Positions 1-12,250 of a DNA stretch of 64,000 bases are shown piece by piece. A program made the translations under genes and the position numbers. This DNA is from Druceiella hillmani (taxonomy: Eukaryota; Arthropoda; Insecta; Lepidoptera; Hepialidae). The first letter of the stretch is position 1. Every line of letters starts with the position of its first letter. Below the pieces are notes generated by a model. The model was given only the letters and a program-made list of their open reading frames with translations, ran no database searches and had not been told where the DNA came from. The stretch lies in assembly GCA_039881145.1 (NCBI GenBank), contig JAYKKI010000008.1, positions 37,161,001 to 37,225,000 of the forward strand, in the 5' to 3' direction.

Positions 1-2004
1 GAGATGGAGAGATGAATATGTGAGTGATGACACATTTTTTGTAAGACCATGGCCTATCTATATCATTTAAATCAGTGGTTCGCCACATTTTCTACTTGCT
101 CAATATCTTCCAAATTATTTAGCTCTCAATTCAAGTATTTGAAAAAATTATTCAAAAAAACTGATTAAATATCTAAATATCGTATAATATAAATACGCTA
201 CATTAATTTACAAAATAGTTTCCTGAACGAACCTGACAAAGTACTACTATTTAGCAACTAATTTAAATTGTTTCATATCAAATTTAAAAATTACCTCGAT
301 GTCTATTCATTTATATAATTGTAACAATACGTTTAATTAATTTTTCCGACAAAATTGTTCGATTCAAGAATTTGTATTTAACAGTCCTATGTCATGCTTA
401 TCCATATATTTATAATAAATCAAATATAATTATTGCGTGCGTATCCTTAAGAAAAAATATAGGTTTTGATAATTTTTAACAAATTATTAAATTGTGACAC
501 TAATGTACGGACAGGAAGATATTTGAGAAAACAAATTTGGAGAATTATGTGATTAATGCGAGTCCAAACATAAATAAAGTAGTGATTAGTTTTTGGGACT
601 ACTGAAGTTATTAAGCATTTTCATGCGTTTTCTAGTTCATTTTGTGGGTAATGAAGTAAGAGTTAAAAAAGGGTTTCAAAAATAAAACTTCTTATTACAA
701 TAAATATTAGACTTAATAAAATATTTAAAAATCCTCAAACGAAACCGTCAGAAATGGACTCAACGTTACAGAGATAAAATATAATTTTTAAAAAACTGGT
801 ATTTTTTAAATTTACTAAAAATTCCTTAATTAAAAATACCAAACTATTCCTTAATTTACAATCAGGAAAGAGCGGAAAACAAAATACAGTTTGTAACCAT
901 AATAACTAATAAAGAAAAGCTGTCTTCACATTGCTGTGCGCATAAATTATATTTTTAAAATATCAGTAATTGTTAATTAGAAATAAGAAAAAAATGTTAA
1001 CTTTTTGAAACAACTACAAAAAATAATCAATGCCACTTACTGTCTTTAATATGTAGCCATTGCCTAAATGAATTAAAAAGAAATTATTAACTGACATCGA
1101 CAATGACTCTATTGTTGTCAAAACTAACTAACTAATCCATTTCACTCTTATCAAGGTTTACGTAACATTTTTCGATGGCCTATCAAGCCTGTGAGTGTCA
1201 TGAATTAATATGGTATTTCTATGGATGGAGGGTACATCGAAATACAATCTGCGCTTTGTTTTAACTTGTTAGGTCAAAGAATTTCATGGATATTATATTT
1301 ACAATTACTCTTAGGAAAAATAACCTAACTGTCATAAAAAAATACAAGATTTCCCTTTTGTCTGACGATTTTGATAAAACTTTTAAGAGCTTATTTTTTT
1401 TTCTTTTCTCTATATAATAGTGTCATTTATATTCTTGTAACACCTTAGCCCAACAATATATGGACTTTTGCCGATCTCCTTTCTAAAAATATGTAGCAAA
1501 GAAATGTAAAAAATGTAACATGTTTGTAATAAACTTAGTTACAATAAATACAATAACAATTTTGTTAAGTGCGTACTTAAAGAATGATAAGTCGATCAGA
1601 ACATTGACGTTAACAAATAATAAATACATGATTGCCTATAATATGGAAAATTTGTAAACATAAGACTAAGTCCCAACAAATTTTTCCAGCAGAAAATCAA
1701 TCTACTAATTTCATTTGGGATCACAATTAAACTTTCAAAAGGATGACAAAATGTAATAAAAAAGCTTCATATTTGTTTACGAGAAGTCGTTATAAAGTTA
1801 CGAAGAGCTTTTATTACTACGCCATATTTATACAATTTGCCTCTGTGAAAATGTATACAGTAATTTTTTTATATATCTTATACATATAACTAAAATGTAC
1901 AAGAAACGTATTATTCTGTGAAAAGTGTGTATGATTCTATAATATTTTGATGAACATATAGATGATTTTTAAAGGAACAGTACAAGATTTTTTAATAATT
2001 ATTG

Positions 2005-2058
<54 letters not shown>

Positions 2059-2279
2059 TCAATGAAAAAGAAACAATCGATTCTACGTAATAATTTTCTA
2101 CCATGAAAATGTATATATTTCGCTGTAATTGTAGGATATGTTAATTCGTACATAAAGCAATATGTGTTACTTGTAAAACGTAGTTTTCCTTGTTAATAAT
2201 TTGCTTTCGTTAAATTTGTTGTAAATATCTTCGCTAATAGGCAATATACCCAAGATTTTACAAATTATCACATCGGCAG
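1..2279 (+). other. Intron (3' part) upstream of GGT exon A
   Basis: This is very AT-rich sequence with stop codons in all frames at short intervals. I see no coding stretch, RNA gene or recognisable transposon. The only structured feature is the (TA)n tract at 2013-2056. It is inferred to be intron because exon A begins in mid-protein. Confidence 0.7.
2013..2056. repeat. (TA)n tract
   Basis: Alternating TA of about 44 bp after a short (CA)n run. Confidence 0.95.
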
Positions 2280-2431
2280 CTGGTTCCGCACGGCTCGGTA
2301 GCGGCGGATGCAGCTCAATGCTCGCGCGCCGGCACCGACGCGCTGAAGGCGGGCGGTTCGGCTGTCGATGCCGCCCTAGCAGCTGCCCTCTGTCTAGCCG
2401 TCGTCAACCCTCATACTACTGGACTTGATGC
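2280..2431 (+). CDS. Gamma-glutamyltranspeptidase family protein, internal exon A
   Basis: The frame beginning CTG at 2280 reads LVPHGSVAADAAQCSRAG, then TDALKAGGSAVDAALAAAL, then CLAVVNPHTTGLDA. This matches the N-terminal block of the GGT heavy chain: a Cys-Ser pair, the GGSAVDAA motif, then NPH..G before the glycine-rich turn. The exon is about 60% GC in DNA that is about 27% GC. The donor is GTAAGT at 2432, leaving the codon split in phase 2. The acceptor AG at 2278-2279 is preferred because coding composition starts there, but its pyrimidine tract is weak. An alternative acceptor ending at 2240 also keeps the frame open and would add 13 residues. GGT enzymes hydrolyse or transfer the gamma-glutamyl group of glutathione at the outer cell surface. 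The N-terminal anchor lies upstream of the window. Confidence 0.88.
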
Positions 2432-3216
2432 GTAAGTAACTTTATATTAATTTTTTTACGAAATGTCCCTTGTGATCGTCATTAATTTATTTTTTACATT
2501 TATTTATCTGATTTACATATCAGACATGATTATACGAAAACATAAGCTTTACATACAATTTCTACGTATAATTCCTGCAGACGTATATTACTTATACATG
2601 CTTATATATTCTTATATATAAGCATTTAAATAACCTAATAAATCAACATATAAATTACCCATTAGTAACTAAACAATATTTTATGACCCCAATTATTTTT
2701 TCTTTCAATCATTTTATTCCTTGAATTCATTATCATTTTCATCTTATTCCTTGAATTTCTCCCAGCGTTTTCCTCAAAGTTCACATTTTTGCTACATTTA
2801 TATTTTACTGCTAATTACTACAAAATATAATGGACCATACAGACGGTATTAAAATGTTAAAGCACGTCTCTTTAGAAATCGTTTTATTTTTCATTTTATT
2901 GATTGTTGGACACATAATTTGTTTATATTTATAGACATTAATATACCCCAGACCTACATGCGCATAAATAACAACTGTAACACGTGTCAGTAACGATACG
3001 TCTGTGTTTAATGTTTTACCCAGCACCTAACATGTTATTCAGGTTTCATTGAAATTAATTATCCGAGGCCATTTCGACAGTAACTCCTACCAACTGCCAC
3101 GTGTCAATGGTTGATGGTTACTGGAACGCGTACGTCCATACATGTTTGTGTACCGCCTAATCCAGTATTCAAAGAATTCATCGAGTCTAGCACAATTTCA
3201 TGATAATCGAAAGTCG

Positions 3217-3530
3217 ACAATTAAATTAAACTACTTAGTTTAATTTAATTGTGGACGTAGTATTATTATTTCTACTTTATTTAAATTCTTTACCATGATC
3301 TATGTTTCGTTGTATTACAACATGTTCAGGTGGGTAATTAGTGAAGATTCACTCTTAGAAACTTCCAACAGCATTTAAGTATTACACAAAACATTAGGGC
3401 AAGCGGGGTTTGCGCGGATTTTTCCACTGCTTATGTTAATAAGTTTATTGTAGGGGAGCGGAGTATTTTTTATTATATTTTCGTAAGTTATACGATATGG
3501 AGGTATTTTCGTGGGGCATTAAATTGTGAA
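3217..3530 (-). mobile_element. Penelope-like element terminal fragment 1
   Basis: The fragment contains 'tttcgttgtattacaacatg', then 'ttcaggtggg', then the block 'gcggggtttgcgcggatttt', all shared with 9455-9755. Its left edge is a near-perfect palindrome: 17-bp arms at 3217-3233 and 3236-3252 with a 2-nt centre. This fits two inverted element ends collapsed against each other. Confidence 0.7.
3293..3335 (-). ncRNA. Hammerhead-like motif, decayed (PLE fragment 1)
   Basis: On the minus strand the order is cccac / ctgaacat / gttgt-aat-acaac / gaaac / atag / atc / atgg. Layout and stem II match a hammerhead with a two-base-pair stem III. The core G8 is C and the cleavage triplet is ATC. It is probably inactive. 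Confidence 0.45.
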
Positions 3531-4789
3531 TAATGAATTAATACAAAATTAACTTAGTCAAATGGTCATTTTTTCTCAGTCCTAGAAAAAACTAATAATT
3601 ATAGCACACAGTATTTCTGTAATATTATGTGCAAATAATAATATTATTTTCACTATATAAATATCTCGCCTATGACGTCTTTCACAGGCTTACTTTTTCT
3701 ACGTCTTGTAACTCTGAGATTTAGAACCACCGCTTTAATTTCCCAGCATACTTTAATTGAACTATCAGCAATACTCTTTTACCATTATTTTGACTTGAGT
3801 CGTATCGCAGATGGAGGGAAAGCATGATTTTTGTGGACATTTTCAGCCTAAAACTGACCTAGATAAAATTTTGAAAAATAAATTATTTTGGAATTTTTAT
3901 GTTTAGCTCTCTTATTTAGTATTTATTTTATTTGTCATCTGTAAAATTTTTACATAAATATTTTTGAATGTTAGTATATGTGCCAATTGATACGCTTCAT
4001 TACTATGCCTAATTTAAAATTTCTCTATTAAACAATTTCTGAAACAAACGACTATAATAATTATATATGCAGACAAACATGTGATTGATATTGTAAGTTT
4101 ATTTTTTCTTTTTAATTACGGAGTTTTAAAAATTTTAAAAATTAACAAATACTCAAAAGGCATTTGTTTAAAGATTAATAAATTTCGCAATTATTTCATT
4201 TGTAACGCTAGGTAAACTTAATTTTTCGAAATATCTGAATAACGCAAGCGAGCAAGAGAGAAATTCTTTGTTTTTCCAAAAAAACATTTTAAAATAATTT
4301 TGCCGAGAAATTTCAAAAGTGATTTTAATTTACCTGTCTTTCTCCGCTTAAACCGAGCAAAATTCAATGCAGCTTTATATTTAAGAAAAACGTTTAGATA
4401 ATTGTTATGTTACTTTAATTATTGTGAAATATTTTTTTTTTAAACACTAATCAATTATTTCATATTTTTGATAACTTATTAGAATAGATTTTATTTAATG
4501 AAGAGATATGACCAAAAATAAATATATTTTAAAATTAGATCATGTAAAATCCTTACTTAAATATCAATAAATAATGGACTTCCCTTTCTTCTTATTGAAT
4601 TTTCAAAAACAAAACAATTTTTAAATTGAACGATTTCAACAAAAAAGAAGTTTAAAACTCAATTTAACCTCTACATGGAAATATCCATATCACCAGACTA
4701 CTACAAACTGTCAAACTGTCCGACAACTTTTCGACAGATTTAAAACAAATAAGTACTTGAAATTCGTACGTACGTTCAAATATGCAATA
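3531..4789. other. Gene-free AT-rich stretch
   Basis: No coding frame, RNA gene or recognised repeat was seen. Confidence 0.6.
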
Positions 4790-4975
4790 CATTGGAACCG
4801 GGGATATAAGGCGGGCGGAATGAGGGATGACGGGGTGAGATGGGAGATCGGAAGCGATGTTAATATGGAGTCAGGTAACGACTTCCTGTCCGGGCAGGCG
4901 GTGTCATGTCGGTGTCTCTTTGCTTTAGAGCCGACTCGCAGTTTGTCACTTTTGGAAGTAACGCTAGACAATAGT
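4790..4975. promoter_or_regulatory. GC-richer island of unknown role
   Basis: About 50% GC, with 'ggcgggcggaatgagggatg' and 'tccgggcaggcggtgtcatg'. Both strands are open over 86-93 codons, but neither peptide is recognisable. Candidate conserved non-coding DNA. Confidence 0.3.
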
Positions 4976-7449
4976 AGCGTTTCTATTTCTTGTTATCGAA
5001 TATACGTATTTTATTTAACACGAACATCGTTTGAATAGCATTGATAGTATTTTTTCTCTTATGGTTTTAATGGTTTTCAAAACCTAACCAATTTATGGTC
5101 GATGGCCACATAACTTAACAGTAATAAAGGACTCAATGTTTTAAATAAAAAATATTATTATTAATACATACTGATATAGTTATTTGATTTTTGAGAGTTG
5201 TGAAAAAGAATTTTGTTTGTGTACGCTTAAATGATAATAATGGGGTAGTTGATTACTGAAATTTGTTGTTTATGGATAAATATCAATAAAATATAAGTCA
5301 AATAACAAATAGCGAAAAAATTATGATTTTTTTTAAATAAGCGAGTTATTAGTTTCTATATTTAGTGATGGATATGGAATAGGGATATATTCCTGTCTAA
5401 CTTGCTCTCGTGACCTCACAGTTTAATATTGCTGTCTTCGTACAGATGCTAAGTTTAAAATTTAATAACTCGGTCAGTTTTTAAGATTTGTCACAAATTT
5501 TTTTTCAGCTCGAATTAATTTTCATACAAAAAATTGGTCAAATACACTATTATGACAATAAAATATATCAACATAATCTTCACCACTAAATAGTTTTTTT
5601 GGAGAGGATTTTTTACCTTAATGACCTTTTTATTATTAATTAGTTTTATTATTTATTACTAATTGTTTTCTTTTGAGAAGCTCTCGAGTTTTTTTTGTTA
5701 TTATTTATATCGTGTTTAATTATGTTTTTATTGCTATTTAGAAGATATGTTACAACGTAACCGTAAACCATGATACTGTGGTACTCTCCTTCGTGTATTA
5801 AAAGACGCAACAGTAAAAGCGCCGTACCAGTTCCAACATTTTCTTTGATTCAATTCTTATTAAAAAGACCTGGCTATTAAGAAATTTCTCTTGATTATTT
5901 ACAAGCCAGTAATTCATTACAAGTTAGTAGTTCATTACAAGCCAGTTATTCTTTCACTAAGTATTCGTTTTGTAATTAGGTTATTTGAAACATTGGTAAA
6001 ATTATATGTGTGCATGAAGACCAACTTTACCAAACACAAAAGTCTGTTTATGCATTATTTATTCGTATATCTAATTTATTTACCCTATAACAAAATTAAT
6101 CTCCTAAATAATATGTGTGAAATATATTGTGTATATTTTTCGACTAAAAATCTTTCGAAAGTTAGTGGATGCAGGCTGTGTATTGTGTCTGGGTTGAAAG
6201 CTTATTAACACAATCGAGAACAACAATTAAGATCAAAATCTTAACACATTTAAAACGTATTCCAGAAAATTATATCCAATGTCGCAATTAATCTCAAACC
6301 AGATAAATCTTAATTCTGACTGAAGCTGTGTGATTGTATCGGCCTCGTTATTAGTTAAAACATTCTTAGGTGTAACCAAAATTTAATAAGGATATAATTT
6401 GCTGAAGCATTTATCGGAGAGATAGTTGTTCACCAGGTTCAGAAATTAATTATACAGGCGTAGAGAGTCGATCAAAGCAATAGTTACGGCTATAGTTATT
6501 TTAATGAGTAATCGTGGTGAATTCCGTGTTAAGTAGATTAAAGTATATTTTAATTTTCTTTCGTTTGTTTTTTTATTTTTGGAACATAAAATTAGGAATG
6601 CACGTCATTTGACATTCATTCGTTGAAAGTTGTTTCTTATGACTCGTTTTCTTCGTTTCTGGGATGGTATGTTTTGAAAACCCAAATTAAAAAAGTGGCC
6701 AATATGAAGTTTTAGACTCATAGTAAAATTACAAACCTATACGTTTTGATATTTTAGTGATGGTTAGTATTCTGAAATGAGTTTCAAAGACATGCAAATT
6801 TTTTTGCGGATTGACAGTGATTTTATTTTTAGAATTGGGCTCCTTGTGTTAAGTGTATACTTAATATTTGTCAATTTATTTCTCATACAAATTTAAAGAG
6901 GATTAGACCTATTTTTCAGAATATTTTTGCTAAAAATAAATGAAAATTAACGTATAAAATAGTAAATGAAAAGAAATAAATCAATATTTTAAGAAATAAA
7001 ATATTATTCACTTAATTTGATAGCCATCATAATTTTTTTCTTTAAAAATAAGTATCAATCAAAATAATATTTATTAAAAAAATTATTATTATCAATCACT
7101 GCTGATTAAAATAAGTTCTTCAACTTTATTTCCTACTAACTTTTACGTGTGAATTTTTTTTTATATAATAAACAAATTTTATGAAAATAAAAACTTTAAA
7201 ACTTATAATTTTATTCACATAAAAATTAATTATATAATTTTAAACATTCCAAAGATATCATAATTAGGCTAGGAAGATTTTTAAAAATACTTCTAGGAAG
7301 TTATGTTTTATTTAAGATTTCCTAATTTACTATTACATGAATTAATTAACCTACATATTCGTAAAATAGCACTGAAATCCATCCCGTTGTTCTTAAGTGT
7401 TATGAACTTAAACAAGCAAATAAGCGAAAATGTTTAATATATTGTTTTA
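4976..7449. other. Gene-free AT-rich stretch
   Basis: Short frames only. A small repeated 'cattacaagccagt' or 'cattacaagttagt' motif occurs near 5900-5945. Nothing else is recognisable. Confidence 0.6.
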
Positions 7450-7877
7450 ATAAGCGATAAGAAAGGCATTTATGTTAATAAAAATATACTGGAGGTTTAT
7501 TACGACTATGTGATGATTTAATCTCCAATCGAGCTTTGAAATATCGATTACAAAGTGTTAGGTTTCTTTTACTTGCTAAGATATCTCATTATTCCCTTAT
7601 ATCGTAAGGATATAATTTATGTCGACTATAATAGTGGAATACTAACTATAATTTAAAGGTGTAATAAGCGATAAGAAAGGTATTATGTTAATAAAAATAT
7701 ACTGGAGGTTTATGACGACAATATGATGATTCTATCTCCATTCCAGCTGTGAAATATCGATTACAAAGTGTTACATTTCTTTAATTGCTAAGGTATCTCA
7801 TTATTCCCTTATATCGTAAGGATGTAATTTATATCGACTATATTAGTGGAATATTAACAATAATTTAAAGGTGTAAA
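7450..7877. repeat. Tandem duplication, unit 214 bp x 2
   Basis: Both units begin 'taagcgataagaaagg' (7451 and 7665) and carry 'aaaaatatactggaggttta' and 'tctcattattcccttatatc' at matching offsets. They differ by scattered substitutions and small indels. No coding frame. Confidence 0.9.
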
Positions 7878-9131
7878 GTTATATAATTTAAACGTAATAT
7901 TTGTATAAAACGAGTATAGGCGGAATTTGTATTCACATTTTGTAATTAACTTTTGTCATGATGATATCGCACGATTTATCACGATTATATTTTTATTGAG
8001 ATTGTCACGATTTATAGTTATTTTAAAATTACCAACTTAATTATTGCGTTTATGGTTACCGTGTGTATCCAAGAAAGCCGCGCCGAACGTTATAAATAAA
8101 GTAATTAATAATTCCACCGACAACTGTAGACTTTACGCAATCCGCAGTTACCCGCTGATCTCGAGAATGTTATTTTCTTTGCGTAAACGAATCGAAGAAG
8201 GGGGGTTATCAAACTTGTTTCATTAATGTAAACAAACAATTTCTCGACTTTAGCGTAAACTTTACAATTTGGAGGGAAAACGAAGGGCATAACTTAAAAT
8301 TTAACGCTTAAAATAACAGCGTGTAAAGCTGAAATATCAATATTTTGTAAGGCGGCGCTGGAAGTTTCATGAATTGAATTACCTGACTTTAAGGGTTAAC
8401 CCGTTCGAGCTTCAAAAGTCACTGTGTACTGTACACCAAGTTATATTTATCTTATTGAAATATATCGTTTCGGATACATAACAATGACCATTACTCCCTC
8501 AACGGCTTTTAAACTGATTTTGAAACTAATTTTCCGAACGACGTCCTAATATACCTACGAATGAACAAAAAAAACGCATTTATTATGGCAATAACAAGGT
8601 TAAATTTTATTGTCAAATAAACCCAATGCATTCAGTATAGGATACCCTTATGTTGATGGAAATAAAAATTAATATGTAAGTAATAGTTGCTTTGTTAGTA
8701 ATAATAAATTAATAATACGAAGCTAATATATGATTTTATTATTTTAAATTTATTCGTAGATCTTACTGAGTCCCGAAAATCTTTTTTAATTTGTGTTGAA
8801 AACTTTTTTTAATACTTCCTTTATTTTTTAGTAGTTTCTTTAGCAATAACTGCGTGTGTACTAAGTATTTATATTTTCTTTTTTGCGTTCATTTTACTAA
8901 TAATGCTTTCTTAGGGAAAGTTAGGTTTCATTGCGACTTTTGCTAACAATGATATTTACATTTGTCTGTATTTATTATAAGTCTCATTTTAATAATCTTT
9001 CTGAAGGTTTCTGTCATTTTAAGTAAGTTGAACAATTTCCATATTGTTGCTATATTTATTTTATTATTATAATTTAACGTCATCTAAATAGGTAAGGCAA
9101 ATGAATCATTTTGATGATCATTTTGTTCATT
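7878..9131. other. Gene-free stretch
   Basis: A slightly less AT-rich patch at 8040-8300 is open on both strands for 60 codons without similarity. The rest is plain intron. Confidence 0.55.
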
Positions 9132-9160
9132 TATCTGATATCCATATAGGATATCAGATA
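9132..9160. repeat. Perfect 12-bp inverted repeat
   Basis: tatctgatatcc, a 5-nt loop atata, then ggatatcagata. Confidence 0.95.
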
Positions 9161-9275
9161 TTAATGATGAGAGGTTAATTGCTAGACAAAGCCATAATGA
9201 GCTCCATAAATCGCTCTGGAATATAGAATACTTTGTGAAATCAGATCAGAAATTAGGTAATGGTTCTTTGTTTTA

Positions 9276-9278
<3 letters not shown>

Positions 9279-9315
<37 letters not shown>
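9279..9315. repeat. (TA)n tract
   Basis: Alternating TA, about 37 bp, a short distance upstream of Penelope-like fragment 2. Confidence 0.95.
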
Positions 9316-9317
<2 letters not shown>

Positions 9318-9454
9318 GATATTATTTATGTATGTACTTTATTGTATACAATTGATACATATGGTAGACTTATTGCTAAGAACGTAATCTCTTACGTCCA
9401 ATCAGAGCACTAATTCAGTCCCGGTCGAAGAGCGGCCGGAATCGATTTCTATTT

Positions 9455-9755
9455 GTTGAATATAATTTTGTAGAAATTCAATATCACTTAATTTTTGTTC
9501 ACAATTAAATGAAACTACATGATGTAATATTATGTCCACTTTATTTAAATTCTTAACCACGACCTAGGTTTCGTTGCGCGACAACAGCTTCAGGTGGGAA
9601 ATTAGTAAAGATTCACTCGTAGAAACGTCCAACAGCGTTTAAATATTATCCAAAATAGTCACAGAAGTGGGGTTTGCGCGGGTTTTCCCACTGTCAACAT
9701 TAGTGAGTTTGTTGTAGGGAAGCAGTGTAGTTTTATTATATTTTCGAAAATATTT
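9455..9755 (-). mobile_element. Penelope-like element terminal fragment 2
   Basis: This is the same family as 3217-3530: 'ttttgtagaaattcaatatc', 'aaatgaaactacatgatgta', 'ccacgacctaggtttcgttg', then 'ggggtttgcgcgggttttcc'. The stem that is gttgt/acaac elsewhere is here gttgt/gcaac, with its loop changed to cgc. Pairing is kept despite sequence change. Confidence 0.75.
9557..9598 (-). ncRNA. Hammerhead-like motif (PLE fragment 2)
   Basis: On the minus strand the order is ccac / ctgaagct / gttgt-cgc-gcaac / gaaac / ctag / gtc / gtgg. Stem I (ccac:gtgg), stem II, GAAA and the GUC triplet are all present. Only the A9 position of CUGANGA is changed to C. This is the best-preserved stem architecture of the set. 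Confidence 0.5.
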
Positions 9756-10347
9756 TCGATTTTGATTAATACTCGACAAGTCAGTTTAATAATATTCGCA
9801 AAGTAAATTATTTTCTTGGCAATTCAATAACAAATATTCACAAATTATTTTTACCGTCAAACATAAGATATATAATGTACTAAATATTTGTAATAAAAAT
9901 ACACTTATTTTTGTTAATCTCTTGCATATTTGTTTATTGTATATTTAAACATTTAAGTCCGCTCAAATTTAAAATATTTTCACACCAACCCTTTTCATTT
10001 TATTTTCCTATTTCAATATTAAATCTTATTTTGAAATATTCAGATTATATACGATACGTACTACCTAATAAACTTTACCTAGTATTATATTTAAAATTTA
10101 ATTTAACACTTCTAATTAATTTTTTGTAACAAACTTGGAAAAAACTAATATTTCCTTCTTATCGTTAAAGTTTTGGTTATCTTATATCTGATAACCTAGA
10201 AGAACAAAACCTAGTATTGAAGAATTTCTAGTGTATTATGTGGGCTAAATCACGTATTTATCCCTATATCACTATTTATCCCTAATTTTAGGTACCTGGT
10301 GAAAGATTCGCTATGGAAATAAATTATATGTAAAATGATTGAATGAC

Positions 10348-10897
10348 TACACATGATATTTATTCTATACCAACACAACGTTTTATTTATCCAGCCGATT
10401 ATAAACTAGAAAGCATAATAGTTACAAGCAAGTTTTTTAAGTTGCATCTAATGTAGTTACAAAAACACCAAGAACGCTCGATCCCAAAAAGGTTAATATT
10501 TATTTAACCAACTATTCCTGATAGTTGTAATTTAGTTAAATAAATACACATGATATTTATTCTATACCAACACAATGTTTTATTTATCCAGCCTACTATA
10601 AACTAGAAAGCATAATAGTTACAAGCAAGTTTTTTAAGTTGCATCTAACGTAGTTACAAAAACACCAAGAATGTTCGAGCCCAAAAAGGTTAATATTTAT
10701 TTAACCGACTATTCCTGATAGTTGTAATTTAGTTAAATAAATACACATGATGTTTATTCTATACCAACACAATGTTTTATTTATCCAGCCTACTATAAAC
10801 TAGAAAGCATCATAGTTACAAGCAATTTTTTTAAGTGGCATTTAATGTATCTACAAAAAACACTAAGAAAGCTCGAGCTCAAAAGGGTTAATATTTA
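10348..10897. repeat. Tandem triplication, unit 197 bp x 2.8
   Basis: 'acatgatatttattctatac' starts at 10351, 10548 and (with one change) 10745, an exact 197-bp period. The third unit is cut short around 10895. Divergence is higher in the third unit. Confidence 0.92.
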
Positions 10898-11325
10898 TGC
10901 ACGAAATGGATATATAATTAGTACTTTAATTATATACCGAATTCTTGGAAGCTATCTTATATACCGCATATACTTTATAACATCTTACGTCTTTCTTGGT
11001 AACTTTAGTTAACCTAGGAAATGTTTAATTTGTCGCGATCGCCGTAATTGTCTTTATTTAACTAAAGCTAACAATCTCGAAAGAGCTTTTGTGATTATTT
11101 CCATTTTTATCTATAGACTCGTATTTTGTCTTATCATCTCGCCCTTATATCAAAATCAAAATTTACCAAATGGGGTTATTTGGTAACTTTTGATTTTGAT
11201 CCTATCGTATTTGTTTCCGCCTCAAATTGTGACCAGGAATTTGCCAATTCAAATACTAATTAAACTAAAAGAATTGTTCTATTCTTATGTCAATGTCAAA
11301 AAATTTATATTCATCTACTCGATTT

Positions 11326-11396
11326 TATGAAATACTGTTAAATCTATTTGTTTTTGGTATCCTGAAATACTGTTAAATCTATTTGTTTTTGGTAAC
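11326..11396. repeat. 35-bp tandem duplication
   Basis: 'tgaaatactgttaaatctat' followed by 'ttgtttttggta' occurs twice back to back, immediately before the decayed array at 11393. Confidence 0.85.
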
Positions 11397-12250
11397 GAAA
11401 CATTTATCGACTCACTTTGGTGTCGTTTCTCCCATTCGTTTGTTATGGGCATTTCTTTCAGATAATCTCTGACATATAAAGTCGAAATTTTGCACGTTTT
11501 TACGGAACTTTGATTCAATTAATTAAATGAAAGTTGAATTTTTAAGTCAATTACAAAAATATTTATTTAATTTTGGTGAAAACAGTATTCTTATGGAATC
11601 ACTTCGGCGTCTATATTCTCGCCTGTGTGTTACGGGCCTTTTATCTTACGATATTTTATACAGAAAGTTGACATTTTTCACGCTTTTAAGGAGGCTTGAT
11701 TCAATTATTCAAATAAAAATTGAATTTTTAACCCAATTACAGAAATAATCTATAATTTTGGTAAAAGCAATATACTTATTGAATAAAATCGGTGTTTCTA
11801 CTCCAACCCGTATGCCGCCGTTCTTTTTTCAGGTGATATTTGACATGAAAATTTGAAATTTTACATGCTTTTATATTGAAATTTTCTATGCTTTAAATTT
11901 GAAATTTTACATGACTTGATTCAATTATTCAAATAAAAATTGAATTTTTACCCAATTATAGAAATAAGTATTTAATTTTGGTAAAAACTGTATACTTATG
12001 GAATCATGTCGTTGTTCATACTCCCGCCTGTGTGTCACGAGCCTTTTTTCAGATAATATTTGACATAGAAATTTGAAATTTTAACCCAATAAAAGTTAAA
12101 TTTTTAACCCAATTACTTTGGGGAAAACGCATTCTTATCGAATCACTTTGGTAACTGCATTCAAATCTGTAGGTCACGGTTTTTCTTTCATATTATCTAT
12201 AATATAGATAGCTGAAATTTTGTATATTTGTTGAGAATATTAACCCAATA
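11393..12250. repeat. Decayed tandem array, about 4-5 units of 165-220 bp
   Basis: The recurring order is 'ttgattcaattattcaaata', 'attgaatttttaacccaatt', 'aattttggtaaaaac', 'cttatggaatcac', 'ctcccgcctgtgtgt', 'tcagataatatttgacat', 'gaaatttgaaatttt'. Units start near 11510, 11697, 11918 and 12090, with a partial unit before 11510. Identity is low and lengths vary, so the array is old. Confidence 0.8.

Noticed and set aside
4848..4858. 'agatcggaag' in two GC-richer patches (4848 and near 46056), resembling a sequencing-adapter start
   Set aside because: Only ten bases match and the following bases diverge, so adapter contamination is not supported.
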